The notes beneath the pieces were generated by a model. The model had not been told where the DNA came from and did not search any database. It saw only the letters and a program-made list of their open reading frames with translations. Positions 25,758 through 34,176 of a stretch of 64,000 bases of DNA are shown here, in pieces. The position numbers and the translations under genes were made by a program. How positions within the stretch are numbered: position 1 is the first letter of the stretch; every line of letters starts with the position of its first letter. Source of the DNA: Lichenicola sp964249735 (lineage in GTDB: Bacteria; Pseudomonadota; Alphaproteobacteria; Acetobacterales; Acetobacteraceae); NCBI GenBank assembly GCA_964249735.1, contig CAXUDP010000009.1:1-64000 (forward strand), read 5' to 3'.

Positions 25758-25979
25758 ACGGTGTCTCCGTCATGGACCATGTGATCGTGTCACCGAACCG
25801 ACCCGCCGTGCATCCTGCCCGTCCCGCTGATCCGGGCGACCGCCGTGTCCGACCTGCCGGTCCCGCATAACGACGACCTCGTCTGCCGCGGAACGGAGAT
25901 GCTGCTGGCACTGCGACGGCAGGTTTCCGTGAGTCCGGCGAATGACTGCGACGGGTCGCAGCCCTCCTGGACCCTGTCC

Positions 25980-26010
25980 GCGGTCGACCCGGCGGTGTCG
26001 GGTCGACCGC
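25980..26010. terminator. Strong 12-bp inverted repeat, likely terminator of the membrane-protein gene
   Basis: GCGGTCGACCCG (25980-25991) and its exact complement CGGGTCGACCGC (25999-26010) flank a 7-nt loop. The hairpin begins 8 nt after the stop codon of the minus-strand gene ending at 26019. There is no U-tract, so it is a stabilising or Rho-assisted terminator rather than a textbook intrinsic one. Confidence 0.5.
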
Positions 26011-26018
26011 CCGACCGC

Positions 26019-26432
26019 TCAGCGGATCGGCAGGCCGCGGTTCAGCCGGCGCATGCCGTGCACGATCGCCCATACGGTCCAGACGAGCCAGACCAAGCCC
26101 AGGCCCCAGGGGATCACCAGGAACACGAGCCCGATGCCGAAGGTGATGGCGCCGAGGCCGATGATCACCGCGTGCAGCGCCCCGATCGCCAGGAAGGCGA
26201 GCACGCCGTGCCAGAAGATCCGGATCTGCCAGTCGAGGTGGCTGCGGGCGGCGCCGAAGCAACGGCTGCGGCGCCAATAGGCCAGGGCGACCGCCGCGAA
26301 GGCGGTGACGCCGGTGAAGAAGCCGAGCACGAGGAGGACGTAGTTCAGGCTCGCCAGGTCGCGGCCGGCCCGGTCGTCGGTGGCGAACGACACGTCGCCG
26401 GCGGCTGCGAACGCGCTGTATCGAACGGTCAT
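26019..26432 (-). CDS. Small multi-pass membrane protein (DUF4870/Tic20-like)
   Basis: A 137-residue protein with three hydrophobic segments: LNYVLLVLGFFTGVTAFAAVALAYW, IFWHGVLAFLAIGALHAVIIG and GIGLVFLVIPWGLGLVWLVWTVWAI. Between the first two lies a basic loop (RRSRCFGAARSHLDWQIR) typical of DUF4870/Tic20-like proteins. The function of bacterial members is unknown. ATG at 26432 follows CCGGAGCAG; an upstream ATG at 26462 lacks a ribosome site. Confidence 0.65.
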   Translation of the reverse strand: MTVRYSAFAAAGDVSFATDDRAGRDLASLNYVLLVLGFFTGVTAFAAVALAYWRRSRCFGAARSHLDWQIRIFWHGVLAFLAIGALHAVIIGLGAITFGIGLVFLVIPWGLGLVWLVWTVWAIVHGMRRLNRGLPIR

Positions 26433-26567
26433 GGGAACTGCTCCGGAGGCACGGCGCCTCACAACGGATCACATTGCAAGCCGCGTGCCGGGATCAAGCC
26501 CCCGAGCACACGCGGTTCCGCCGCGGCCGCCATGGCACAGGACGCCAGGACTTGGCCGGAACCACCA

Positions 26568-28214
26568 TCAGGGTGCGGCGCGGAACAGCTTCAGCGACAG
26601 CCTGCGGCCGTTGGAATAGTTGATGCCCTCGATCAGCGCCAGCTGTCGCAGCGCAAGACCGTCGGTGGCCGAGCGCACGCGGAACGCAGCCTCGTCGCGG
26701 CTGCCGATCAGCGCCAGGCCGCAGCGCCGGTCGCCGGACAGGAAGTCGGCCGCCGCCGGCGCGTCCACCAGCCGCGTGTCCTGGCCCTGGAGGAACACCA
26801 GGCTCGGCTCGCTGAACGAGGACGAGGCCAGCACGCTGTCCGGGCACGGCCGCACCAGCGCCACCGTGCGGGCGATGCGCGGGCTGAGCCAGATCGCATC
26901 CAGCTGCGGCAGCACGGCGGTAAACAGGCCGAAATAGATGATCACCGCGGCGCCGCACACCGACAGCAGCCCGTCCTGCACCCGTCCGCGTAGCAGGAGC
27001 ACCGCCGACAACAGCAGCAGCGGCATCGACAGCACCGGGATCAGCAGCGACACCGGCGACAGGGCGTGCTGCAGCCGCCACAGCAGCACCGGCCCCGCCG
27101 CCGCCAGCACCAGTCCGATCGCCAGCCAGAGCAGCCCGTAGACCAGCAGCAGCGCCCGGCCCCAACGGGCGTCCGGCCGGCGCCAGCCGCTCGGCTGCGC
27201 CACCGCGGCCGCGGCCAGCAGGGCGATCGCCGGATAGCACGGCAGCACGTAGTGCGGCAGCTTGGTGGCGATCAGCTCGAACACGAGCCAGTGCGGCACG
27301 ATCCAGCACAGGAGGAACCGCACCGCGGCGCTGCGCCGCCTGAGCCACACGAACGGCACCGCCATCGCCGCGAACAGCGAGCCGGGCCAGAACGCCACCG
27401 CGAACGCCAGCAGGTGGTAGCCGGGCGGCAAGCCATGCGCCTGCTGCCCCGACGCCACCTTGCCGAGGAAGTTGGTGCCCACCGCGCGCTGGAAGAACAG
27501 ACCGTGGCTGCGCAGCGCGATAGCCACGCACCAGGGCAGCACGATCGCCAGCATCAGCGGCACCCCCCAGGCCGGGCGCAGCCGGCGCCACCAGCCGACG
27601 CGGCGCTCCACCAGCGCCAGCGCCAGCGGCGTGCCGAAGCCGGGGATCAGCATCACCGGGCCCTTCAGCATCAGCCCGACCCCCAGCGCTGCCCAGTACA
27701 AGGCGGCAACCGCGGGAAACGTGCGCCGGGTGGAGTCGCGATCGCTCCAGGCGCGCAGCAGCGCCGTCTGCACCGCCATCACCGCCGCCAGCAGACAGCT
27801 GTCGATGGTCGCCAGGCGGCCCTCCGCGGTCATCAGCACCGACACCGCCAGCAGCAGCGCGCCGAGCAGCCCGGCGGCAGTGCCGAACAGCGCCGCTCCC
27901 ATCCGCGCCGTCAGCAGCACCGACAGCACCACCGCGAGCAGGGTCGGCAGCCGGTACGCCCAAACCTCGCGCTGGTCCAGGGTGCCGGTCGCCGCCACCG
28001 CGGCCGCTTCCAGCCAGTAGATCCCGGCCGGCTGCAGGTAGCGCGGCTGGTCCTGGAACCGCACGTCGACGAAGTCGCCGGAGCGCAGCATCTGCGCGCT
28101 CGCCTCCATGTAGCGCGGCTCGTCGCGGTCGAACGGCGGCAGGCTCGCCCGTCCCGGCAGGAACAGGGCGATCACCAGGGCGAGGATCAGGGCGTAATGC
28201 CGGGATGTGAGCAT
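26568..28214 (-). CDS. ArnT-like GT39 membrane glycosyltransferase
   Basis: A 548-residue polytopic GT-C enzyme. After the first transmembrane helix the periplasmic loop carries FDRDEPRYMEASAQML, the acidic motif of ArnT/PMT proteins, followed by QDQPRYLQPAGIYWLEA and about ten more hydrophobic helices. ArnT moves a sugar from a polyprenyl-phosphate carrier to lipid A on the periplasmic side. The upstream GT2 gene, which would make the lipid-linked donor, starts the same pattern as arnC-arnT. The gene lies 37 nt after the GT2 stop, at the end of the ATP synthase Fo operon. The sugar and acceptor are not known. Confidence 0.85.
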   Translation of the reverse strand: MLTSRHYALILALVIALFLPGRASLPPFDRDEPRYMEASAQMLRSGDFVDVRFQDQPRYLQPAGIYWLEAAAVAATGTLDQREVWAYRLPTLLAVVLSVLLTARMGAALFGTAAGLLGALLLAVSVLMTAEGRLATIDSCLLAAVMAVQTALLRAWSDRDSTRRTFPAVAALYWAALGVGLMLKGPVMLIPGFGTPLALALVERRVGWWRRLRPAWGVPLMLAIVLPWCVAIALRSHGLFFQRAVGTNFLGKVASGQQAHGLPPGYHLLAFAVAFWPGSLFAAMAVPFVWLRRRSAAVRFLLCWIVPHWLVFELIATKLPHYVLPCYPAIALLAAAAVAQPSGWRRPDARWGRALLLVYGLLWLAIGLVLAAAGPVLLWRLQHALSPVSLLIPVLSMPLLLLSAVLLLRGRVQDGLLSVCGAAVIIYFGLFTAVLPQLDAIWLSPRIARTVALVRPCPDSVLASSSFSEPSLVFLQGQDTRLVDAPAAADFLSGDRRCGLALIGSRDEAAFRVRSATDGLALRQLALIEGINYSNGRRLSLKLFRAAP

Positions 28215-28251
28215 CGGGTCTCCGCCGGACGGGGAGCGCGCTCCCGGGCCG

Positions 28252-29022
28252 TCAGCGCTCCGTCAGCCGGTCCGGAACGTGGGTGCGCGACTGCAGCCAG
28301 ATCACGCCGGCGGTGTCGCGTATGCCGACCAGGGCGCGGTTGAGGTTGGTGTATTTCGAGCTGCCATGCAGCCGGGCGCGGTGGCGGACGGGATAACAGA
28401 TCAGGGGGCTGCCGTAGTGTCCGAACAGCGCCGGCAGGAACCGGTGCACGCCCTCGAACTGCGGCAGGCGCAGGAAGTCGGCGCGACGGAACAGCTTCAT
28501 CGGCGCCCCGGTGTCCGGGCAGCCGTCCTTCAGCAGCCGGCGGCGCAGCCCGTTGGCGAACCGGGTGGCGAAGCGGCGGGACAGGTTGTCGTGCCGCTTC
28601 AGCCGGACGCCCACCACCAGCGGCCCCGGCAGGATCGGCCCGGCCTCCAGCGCCTCCGCCAGCATCGGCGCGATCTCCGTCGGGTCGTCCTGGCCGTCGC
28701 CGTCGATGGTGGCGATCCAGGTGCCGCGCGCCGCCTCGATCCCGGTGCGCAGCGCCGCCGACTTGCCGCAGCGCCGGTCGTGGCTGACCACGCGCAGGGC
28801 CGGCAGCACGTCGCGCGCCGCCAGCAGGGCGGCCACGGTGCCGTCGCTGCTGCCGTCGTCGACGAACACCACCTCGTGCGGCGGCAGCGACCGAAAGGCA
28901 TCCGCCATCTCGGCGCAGACCGGCCGTATGTTCTCCGCCTCGTTCAGCACCGCCGCCACGATCGACAGCAGCGGCGGCTCGGTCTCCGACACCGAGTTGG
29001 ACAAACGGGATTGTTCGTTCAC
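28252..29022 (-). CDS. GT2 glycosyltransferase, polyprenyl-phosphate sugar synthase (ArnC/DPM1-like)
   Basis: A 256-residue GT-A enzyme: SIVAAVLNEAENIRPVCAEM, EVVFVDDGSSDGTVAALL, and the metal-binding DxD region TWIATIDGDGQDDPTEI, with RRADFLRLPQ and RLHGSSKYTN near the end. It belongs to the dolichol-phosphate-mannose-synthase class but lacks C-terminal membrane helices, so it should be a peripheral enzyme charging undecaprenyl phosphate. GTG at 29022 overlaps the stop of the ATP synthase b gene (GTGA), so its translation is likely coupled to atpF. Together with the GT39 gene it forms a donor-making and transfer pair. Confidence 0.85.
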   Translation of the reverse strand: MNEQSRLSNSVSETEPPLLSIVAAVLNEAENIRPVCAEMADAFRSLPPHEVVFVDDGSSDGTVAALLAARDVLPALRVVSHDRRCGKSAALRTGIEAARGTWIATIDGDGQDDPTEIAPMLAEALEAGPILPGPLVVGVRLKRHDNLSRRFATRFANGLRRRLLKDGCPDTGAPMKLFRRADFLRLPQFEGVHRFLPALFGHYGSPLICYPVRHRARLHGSSKYTNLNRALVGIRDTAGVIWLQSRTHVPDRLTER

Positions 29023-29531
29023 GCGGCGACGCGGGTCGCGAACGAGGCCGGCAGGGCGGCGATCGCCCGGTCGACCAGCGCCGCGTCGGCCTCCGCGGTC
29101 AGCGCCTCGGCCACCGCGGCGCGTGCCGCCTCGGTGGCGACGTCGGCCGCCGCGCTGCGTATCTCTGCGATCGCGGCACGCTGCGTCGCGGCGATCCGGT
29201 CCTGCGCCATGCGCTCGCGCCGACGGGCGGTCAGCTCGGCGTCCCGCTTCGCGGTCTCGGCGATCCGGACGGCTTCCACCCTGGCGTTCTCGACCATCGT
29301 CTTCGCCTCCGCGAGCGCCGCCTCGCGGTCCCGCTTCGCCTCCGCCAGCATCGCCTCCGCCTCGCGGCGCAGCCGGGCCGCCTCGTCCAGCTCCAGCCGC
29401 ACCTCGGCCGCCCGGCGGTCGAGCAGGGCGGCCAGCGGGCGCCACAGCCTGCGCCCGAACAGCACGAAGAACAGGACGAACGCGACCGCGTACCAGAAGC
29501 GCGGCTCGTGCAGGAGGTTGGCGACGTCCAT
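29019..29531 (-). CDS. atpF: ATP synthase Fo subunit b
   Basis: A 170-residue stator subunit: one N-terminal transmembrane helix (FWYAVAFVLFFVLFGRRLW), then a long Ala/Glu/Arg-rich helix (ALLDRRAAEVRLELDEAARL onward) that dimerises with b' to form the peripheral stalk. It overlaps the following glycosyltransferase gene by 4 nt and starts 15 nt after the b' gene. The paired b/b' arrangement is characteristic of alphaproteobacteria and phototrophs. The F1 genes are not in the window. Confidence 0.92.
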   Translation of the reverse strand: MDVANLLHEPRFWYAVAFVLFFVLFGRRLWRPLAALLDRRAAEVRLELDEAARLRREAEAMLAEAKRDREAALAEAKTMVENARVEAVRIAETAKRDAELTARRRERMAQDRIAATQRAAIAEIRSAAADVATEAARAAVAEALTAEADAALVDRAIAALPASFATRVAA

Positions 29532-29546
29532 GATGATCCCCCGTGG

Positions 29547-30119
29547 TCAGGCGGCGCGCGCGGCGAGAACGGCGTCCACCTTGGAGCCGAGCAGCGCGCC
29601 GTCGGCAGGCCGGCCGGTCAGCCGCTCGACCAGGGTGTGCGCCGTTTCTGTGGCGACATTGCGCAGCGAGGCCATCGCGGCGTCGCGTGCGGCGGCGACC
29701 TCCGCCTCGGCGCGGGCGATCTCGGCCTCCAGGCGCCGGTTCATCTCGCGGTTGGCAGCCGCAGCCTGCTCGCGCGCCTCGGCTACCACCGCGTCGACGA
29801 TCCCGCTCGCCTCGGCGGCAGCGTCGCGGCGGGCACGGCGCAGCTCGGCGACCGCCCGGTCGGCCTCGCCCCTGGCCGCCTTGGCCGCGTCGAGATCGCC
29901 CTCGATCCGGTGGCGTCGCTCGGCCAGCACAGCACCCACGCGCGGCAGCGCCGAGCGGCTCAGGACCAGGTAGAGCAGCAGGAAGATGATCGCGCCCCAG
30001 AACACCTGCCCGGTGGTGAGCGGGTTGTTGAACTGGAGCTGCGGCATGCCGGCGGCGAAGGCGGGTGCGGTCGCGACCGTCGCGAGCGCCGACAGCAGGC
30101 CGAGGGTCGCGCGCGACAT
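29547..30119 (-). CDS. atpG: ATP synthase Fo subunit b'
   Basis: A 190-residue b' subunit. It begins with a cleavable-looking leader (LSALATVATAPAFAAGMPQLQF), followed by the true membrane anchor TTGQVFWGAIIFLLLYLVLSR, with ALPRVGAVLAERRHRIEGDL at the start of the long stalk helix. The leader-plus-anchor arrangement and the MPQLQF element are typical of alphaproteobacterial b'. It pairs with AtpF in the stator. It lies 17 nt after the c-subunit gene. Confidence 0.9.
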   Translation of the reverse strand: MSRATLGLLSALATVATAPAFAAGMPQLQFNNPLTTGQVFWGAIIFLLLYLVLSRSALPRVGAVLAERRHRIEGDLDAAKAARGEADRAVAELRRARRDAAAEASGIVDAVVAEAREQAAAANREMNRRLEAEIARAEAEVAAARDAAMASLRNVATETAHTLVERLTGRPADGALLGSKVDAVLAARAA

Positions 30120-30136
30120 GGACCGTGCCCTGAGGA

Positions 30137-30361
30137 TCAGACGAACAGGATGATGAAGGCGATCACCAGCGCATACAGCGCCACCGCCTCGGTCAGCGCG
30201 AAGCCCAGGATGCCGAGGCCGAACACGTGCGGACGGGCGGCCGGGTTGCGGCCGATCGCGCTCACCAGGGCGGCGAAGATGTTGCCGATGCCGACGCCGA
30301 CACCGGCGAGGGCGATCACGGCGAGTCCGGCGCCGATGTAGCGGGCGGCAGCGAGATCCAT
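30137..30361 (-). CDS. atpE: ATP synthase Fo subunit c
   Basis: A 74-residue hairpin proteolipid with two membrane helices. The first has the Gly-rich packing motif AGVGVGIGNIFAALVSAIGRNP including the polar loop RNP; the second carries the proton-binding glutamate in ILGFALTEAVALYALVIAF. A surrounding pattern for Na+ coordination is not obvious, so proton coupling is likely. The c-ring number cannot be read from sequence. ATG at 30361; the a-subunit gene ends 50 nt upstream. Confidence 0.95.
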   Translation of the reverse strand: MDLAAARYIGAGLAVIALAGVGVGIGNIFAALVSAIGRNPAARPHVFGLGILGFALTEAVALYALVIAFIILFV

Positions 30362-30411
30362 GGGGAGTATCCTTGGGTTTGGAAGAAGGAAAGCCGGACC
30401 GAAACGACGCG

Positions 30412-31164
30412 TCAGTGCGCGACCGCCTCGCGCAGGTAGATGCAGGTGAGGATGGCGAACACGTAGGCCTGCAGGCCGCCGACCAGCAGCTCCAGCGCCA
30501 TCAGGGCGACGTTGATCAGGAGCGGCGCCAGGCCCAGCACCGGCCCGATGATGTGGATGCCACCCAGCAGGATGGTGAAGGCGGCGAACATCTCGAACAT
30601 CACGTGGCCGGCCATCATGTTGGCGAACAACCGGACCGACAGGCTGATCGGGCGCGACAGGTAGGACAGGATCTCGATCGGCACCAGCAGCGGCGCCAGC
30701 GCCAGCGGCGCGCCCTCGGGCACGAAGTGGCCGAAGAACCCGACGAGCCCCTGCTCGCGCAGCGCCACCACCAGCCCGACCACGAACACCAGGATCGCCA
30801 GCCCCCCCGTCACCGCGATATGGCTGGTGAAGGTGAAGGCGCCCGGCACCAGGCCGATGTAGTTGCCGACCAGGATGAACGCGAACAGGGTGAACACGAA
30901 CGGGAAGAAGCGCCGTCCCTGCGGCCCGATCTGGTCGGTCGTCATGCCGTGGATGAAGTCGTACAGCAGCTCGGCCGCCGCCTGCAGCCGGCCCGGCACG
31001 ATCGCGCGCGGACGCATGCCGACATACAGCACGAGCAGGATGATCGCCGACGCGATCACCATCATCAGGCTGGACTGGCTGAAGCGCAGGCTGGCGCCGA
31101 GCGATCCCAGGACCGGGTGCAGCGCGAACTGCCCCAGCGCGTCGATGGTGTGTCCGCCCGCCAA
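30412..31164 (-). CDS. atpB: ATP synthase Fo subunit a
   Basis: A 250-residue membrane subunit with the essential arginine in SLSVRLFANMMAGH, and other conserved segments FFPFVFTLFAFILVGNYIGLVPG and GLQAYVFAILTCIYLREAVAH. It forms the proton half-channels against the c-ring. Translation appears to start at TTG 31164, with GAAGGGGAACGG at good spacing; there is no suitable ATG before the conserved N-terminus. Confidence 0.93.
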   Translation of the reverse strand: MAGGHTIDALGQFALHPVLGSLGASLRFSQSSLMMVIASAIILLVLYVGMRPRAIVPGRLQAAAELLYDFIHGMTTDQIGPQGRRFFPFVFTLFAFILVGNYIGLVPGAFTFTSHIAVTGGLAILVFVVGLVVALREQGLVGFFGHFVPEGAPLALAPLLVPIEILSYLSRPISLSVRLFANMMAGHVMFEMFAAFTILLGGIHIIGPVLGLAPLLINVALMALELLVGGLQAYVFAILTCIYLREAVAH

Positions 31165-31176
31165 GACCGTTCCCCT

Positions 31177-31506
31177 TCAACCGCGACCCTGGCTCTTGCG
31201 GCCAGACGTCGGTGCCGGCGCGACCAGTCGCCAAACGTTGATGATGCCCGCGATCCCCCCGAGGAAGACGAGCAGGATCAGGAAGAGCGGCCTGGTCCCG
31301 AGTAGGCGGTCCAACCCCCAGCCGATCGCCAGACCCACCAGAAGCGTCGAGACCAGCTCGACGCCGACCCGGAAGAACACCGCCATGCCCGACGCGTCGG
31401 TCGCCGCATCGAGGGTCCGTGGAGGCTCCGGGTCCAGGCCCTGCCTGGTCCTGGCCTCCTGCAGCCTCCGGTCGAACGTGCTCCGGTCGGTCGTGTCCTC
31501 GTCCAT
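31177..31506 (-). CDS. atpI: ATP synthase accessory protein AtpI
   Basis: A 109-residue protein with a charged N-terminus and two membrane helices (FFRVGVELVSTLLVGLAIGW and PLFLILLVFLGGIAGIINVW), the AtpI/F0F1-assembly layout. The motif VELVSxxLVGxxIGWxLD is diagnostic. AtpI helps c-ring assembly and may carry ions. ATG at 31506 follows GGAAGGTGCG. As first gene of the Fo operon it lies 81 nt downstream of efeB. Confidence 0.88.
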   Translation of the reverse strand: MDEDTTDRSTFDRRLQEARTRQGLDPEPPRTLDAATDASGMAVFFRVGVELVSTLLVGLAIGWGLDRLLGTRPLFLILLVFLGGIAGIINVWRLVAPAPTSGRKSQGRG

Positions 31507-31527
31507 GAACGCACCTTCCGCCGGGCG

Positions 31528-31547
31528 CCGCCGTCCACTAACGGCGG
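31528..31547. terminator. 7-bp hairpin between efeB and atpI
   Basis: CCGCCGT (31528-31534) and ACGGCGG (31541-31547) flank a 6-nt loop in the 81-nt gap between the efeB stop and the atpI start. It could end the iron operon or lie in the atpI leader. There is no U-run. Confidence 0.35.
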
Positions 31548-31587
31548 TGCAACGACCTGTCAAGGAACCGCGCCGGCCGCCCCCGCC

Positions 31588-32994
31588 TCAAGGGGAAGCG
31601 GGCTTGGCGTCCGCCACCCGCAACGGAACGCCCTCGAACAGCGCCTGGCCGATATAACGGTCCGGGCCGCCGGTTCCCGGCGGGATCGCGAACAGGCCGC
31701 CGCCGACATGGGTCGCGTACTGGTTCAACAGGTCGAGCTTGGACATCTTGTCGAAGATGCGCACGAAGCCCTCGCGCGGGTCGCGCTGGTAGCAGACGAA
31801 GAACAGCCCGGCGTCGTATTCCAGTCCCTGGTGCCAGGGCGGCCAACGCTCGGCGACGAAGTTCAGCCCGTCATTGTAGGAGTATGATCGGCGCAGGATC
31901 TGCGTGCCGCCGTTGCTGGCGGCAGAAGCCAGCCGGACATGGGCGTTCTCGTCGATCAAGGGGTTGCCGTCGTGGTCAACGGCGTCGAGGTCGAGCGGGT
32001 CGAACTCGCCGCCACCGGTCAGCGGCGCGCCGGTCTGCTTGGAGCGGCCGAACACCTGCTCCTGGAACGACAGCGCGGTGCGGTCCCAGTGCTCCAGGGC
32101 GATGCGGATCCGGCGCGCCACCAGGTAGGAGCCGTTGCGCATCCAGTCCCCGTCGCCGCCATCGGCCCACACCACCTCGTCCGCGGTGCCGGCCACGTAG
32201 CGCTTGCCGCCGGCGACCGCGCTGGCCTGGTCCGGCCGGCGCGAGATCGGGTTCTGGGTGCCGTCCTTGAAGCCCAGGAGGTTGCGCGGCGTGTCCTCGG
32301 CGGCGAACTGGGCGCTGTAGCCGTTCTGGATCCAGCGCAGCTGCGCCACCCCGTCCGCGATCCGCGCCAGCTGGCGCACGGCGTGGAACGCCACCTGCGG
32401 GTCGTCGGCGCAGGCCTGCACCGACAGGTCGCCGCCGGTGCCGGCAGGCACGAGCTGGTCGCCGTTGAACCGCGGCAGGTCGACCAGCGCCGCCGGCCGG
32501 CGCGCGCGCAGGCCGTAGCGGTCCTGCCCGTCCTTCTCGAACAAACCCGCGCCGAAGCCGAAGGTGAGGGTGAGCCGGGCCGGGCCCAGCCCCACCGCCT
32601 CGCCGCTGTCGGCCGGCGCGCGGTCCGGATTGCCGTCGGTCGCCGCCGCGGTCTGGCCACGCGTCATCCGGCGTGCCGCCTCGGTCCAGGACCGCATCAG
32701 CCGCGCCACCGACGGCCCGTCGGCGGTGAGGAGGTCGAAGGCGACGAAGCAGCTGTGGTTCTGCAGCGGCGTCAGGATGCCGGCCTGGTGCGGGCCGTCG
32801 AACGATTCCGGCACCGCCCGCGAGGGGCCCTGGCTGCCAGCGGACACCCCCTTAGCCTGCGGCAGCGACACCGCCGCCCGCGCGCCGGAGAACGGGCACA
32901 TGGCGCCCGCCACGGCCAGGCCGCCGGCTCCCTTCAGGAAGCCGCGTCGCGCCTGGACCGTGCTGTCCGTCGGGTCGGTCTGGTCGTCGGGCAA
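31588..32994 (-). CDS. efeB: EfeB-like DyP-type heme peroxidase (deferrochelatase), Tat-exported
   Basis: A 468-residue protein with a twin-arginine signal (ARRGFLKGAGGLAVAGAM). The DyP features are present: GFKDGTQNP (the GxxDG motif with catalytic Asp), proximal heme histidine in DENAHVRLA, distal arginine in ILRRSYSYNDG, and GLFFVCYQRDPREGF. EfeB takes up iron with EfeO/EfeU by using extracellular heme or oxidising ferrous iron. Here it sits with a porin and a propeller protein instead of efeU/efeO. TTG at 32994 follows AAGGAACCC and is the only sensible start. A Fur-like box heads the operon. Confidence 0.9.
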   Translation of the reverse strand: MPDDQTDPTDSTVQARRGFLKGAGGLAVAGAMCPFSGARAAVSLPQAKGVSAGSQGPSRAVPESFDGPHQAGILTPLQNHSCFVAFDLLTADGPSVARLMRSWTEAARRMTRGQTAAATDGNPDRAPADSGEAVGLGPARLTLTFGFGAGLFEKDGQDRYGLRARRPAALVDLPRFNGDQLVPAGTGGDLSVQACADDPQVAFHAVRQLARIADGVAQLRWIQNGYSAQFAAEDTPRNLLGFKDGTQNPISRRPDQASAVAGGKRYVAGTADEVVWADGGDGDWMRNGSYLVARRIRIALEHWDRTALSFQEQVFGRSKQTGAPLTGGGEFDPLDLDAVDHDGNPLIDENAHVRLASAASNGGTQILRRSYSYNDGLNFVAERWPPWHQGLEYDAGLFFVCYQRDPREGFVRIFDKMSKLDLLNQYATHVGGGLFAIPPGTGGPDRYIGQALFEGVPLRVADAKPASP

Positions 32995-33018
32995 CGCTGC
33001 GGGTTCCTTGTTCGAGTT

Positions 33019-34143
33019 CTAGTGCGACAGGACGAGCGTGTTCACGTCGTCCTCGACATAATAGAAGCCATTGCCCTTCGGCGCGACCGCCAGGCCGAAC
33101 AGGTCGCCGCTGCCGGCCGGCTGCTGCGCCCGGTCCACGTCGATCCATTGCGCTGCGACCTGCCGCCGGGCCAGCGGATCGATCTCCACCACCTGGCCGT
33201 TCAACGCGTTGGTCACCAGAAGGTGGCCGTCCGGCGCATCTACAAGGGCGAGCGGCCGGTGCAGGAACCCGCCTTCGGTGATCACGGTGCCGGTGCCGGC
33301 ACTTGTGGTGCGGGTCGAGGCGTCCGGGATGCTGACGATCCGGTTGCCGATCGCGTCCGACACGAAGATCGAGCCGTCCGGCCCCAGCGCCACCCCGGTC
33401 GGGCCGACGATGAACACGCCCTTGTCCGGCGCCTCGGCAAAGCCGTCCGCCACCACCGTCATGCCGGTGACCCGCGGCTTCGCTCCGGCCGGGATCCGCA
33501 GCTCCATGCGCACCACCGTCGCCCTGGACACCGGGCTCGCATCGCCGCTCGACGGCGGCGCACCGACACCATAGCCGGTGTTGCTGAAGAACAGGGTGGC
33601 GCTGTCGCCGCGGTCGGCCACCGCCATGTTGCCCCAGGGCCCGTTGATCTTCGGCCCGCTCCACACGTCCGCGACCTTGCCCTGGTTGTCGAACACGATC
33701 AGGCAGCCGTCGCCCTTGGTCGCGGTGGTGCCGTCCTGGCTGGGCAGGGAGCCGACGATCACCCAGCCGCTCCGGAGCACCGCCATCGCCGTGGTCAGCC
33801 CGACCCCGCCCGGGCAGCGCTCCAGGGTGCGCGGCACAGAGGCGAACAGCGACAAGGCCTGCGCCTGCGGGTCGACCTGCACGATCGTCGTGCCCAGCCC
33901 CTGCAGGTTGCCGGCGTTGTTGAAGTTGCCCACCAGCACGTGGTCCCGCACCAGCCGGCCGCTGCTGACCGGCGACACCACCACCGCATACGGGTTCTGG
34001 TCGCCGTTGGCGGGCACCGTCGAGGCGATCGTGGTGCGATGCTTCAGCCCGGCCAGGAACGGCGCGTCCACCGCGGCCGCCGGCAGCGTGGCGAGGCAGG
34101 GCGCCGCCACCAGCAGGAGGCGGCGCAGGAAGAAGGAGGTCAT
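33019..34143 (-). CDS. Secreted NHL/SMP-30-like beta-propeller protein
   Basis: A 374-residue exported protein. The signal peptide is FFLRRLLLVAAPCLATLPAAA with cleavage before VDAPF. The mature part shows repeated propeller-type segments such as VVVSPVSSGRLVRDHVLVGN, GVALGPDGSIFVSDAIGNRI and ALVDAPDGHLLVTNALNGQV, spaced like NHL blades. No catalytic family is recognised. It could be a periplasmic scaffold or a lactonase-like enzyme. ATG at 34143 gives the best signal peptide; ATG at 34173 is also possible and lies 3 nt after the porin stop. It is the middle gene of the porin-propeller-efeB operon. Confidence 0.75.
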   Translation of the reverse strand: MTSFFLRRLLLVAAPCLATLPAAAVDAPFLAGLKHRTTIASTVPANGDQNPYAVVVSPVSSGRLVRDHVLVGNFNNAGNLQGLGTTIVQVDPQAQALSLFASVPRTLERCPGGVGLTTAMAVLRSGWVIVGSLPSQDGTTATKGDGCLIVFDNQGKVADVWSGPKINGPWGNMAVADRGDSATLFFSNTGYGVGAPPSSGDASPVSRATVVRMELRIPAGAKPRVTGMTVVADGFAEAPDKGVFIVGPTGVALGPDGSIFVSDAIGNRIVSIPDASTRTTSAGTGTVITEGGFLHRPLALVDAPDGHLLVTNALNGQVVEIDPLARRQVAAQWIDVDRAQQPAGSGDLFGLAVAPKGNGFYYVEDDVNTLVLSH

Positions 34144-34176
34144 CGGGATCACCGGGGGCAAGGATGTGAACATTGT

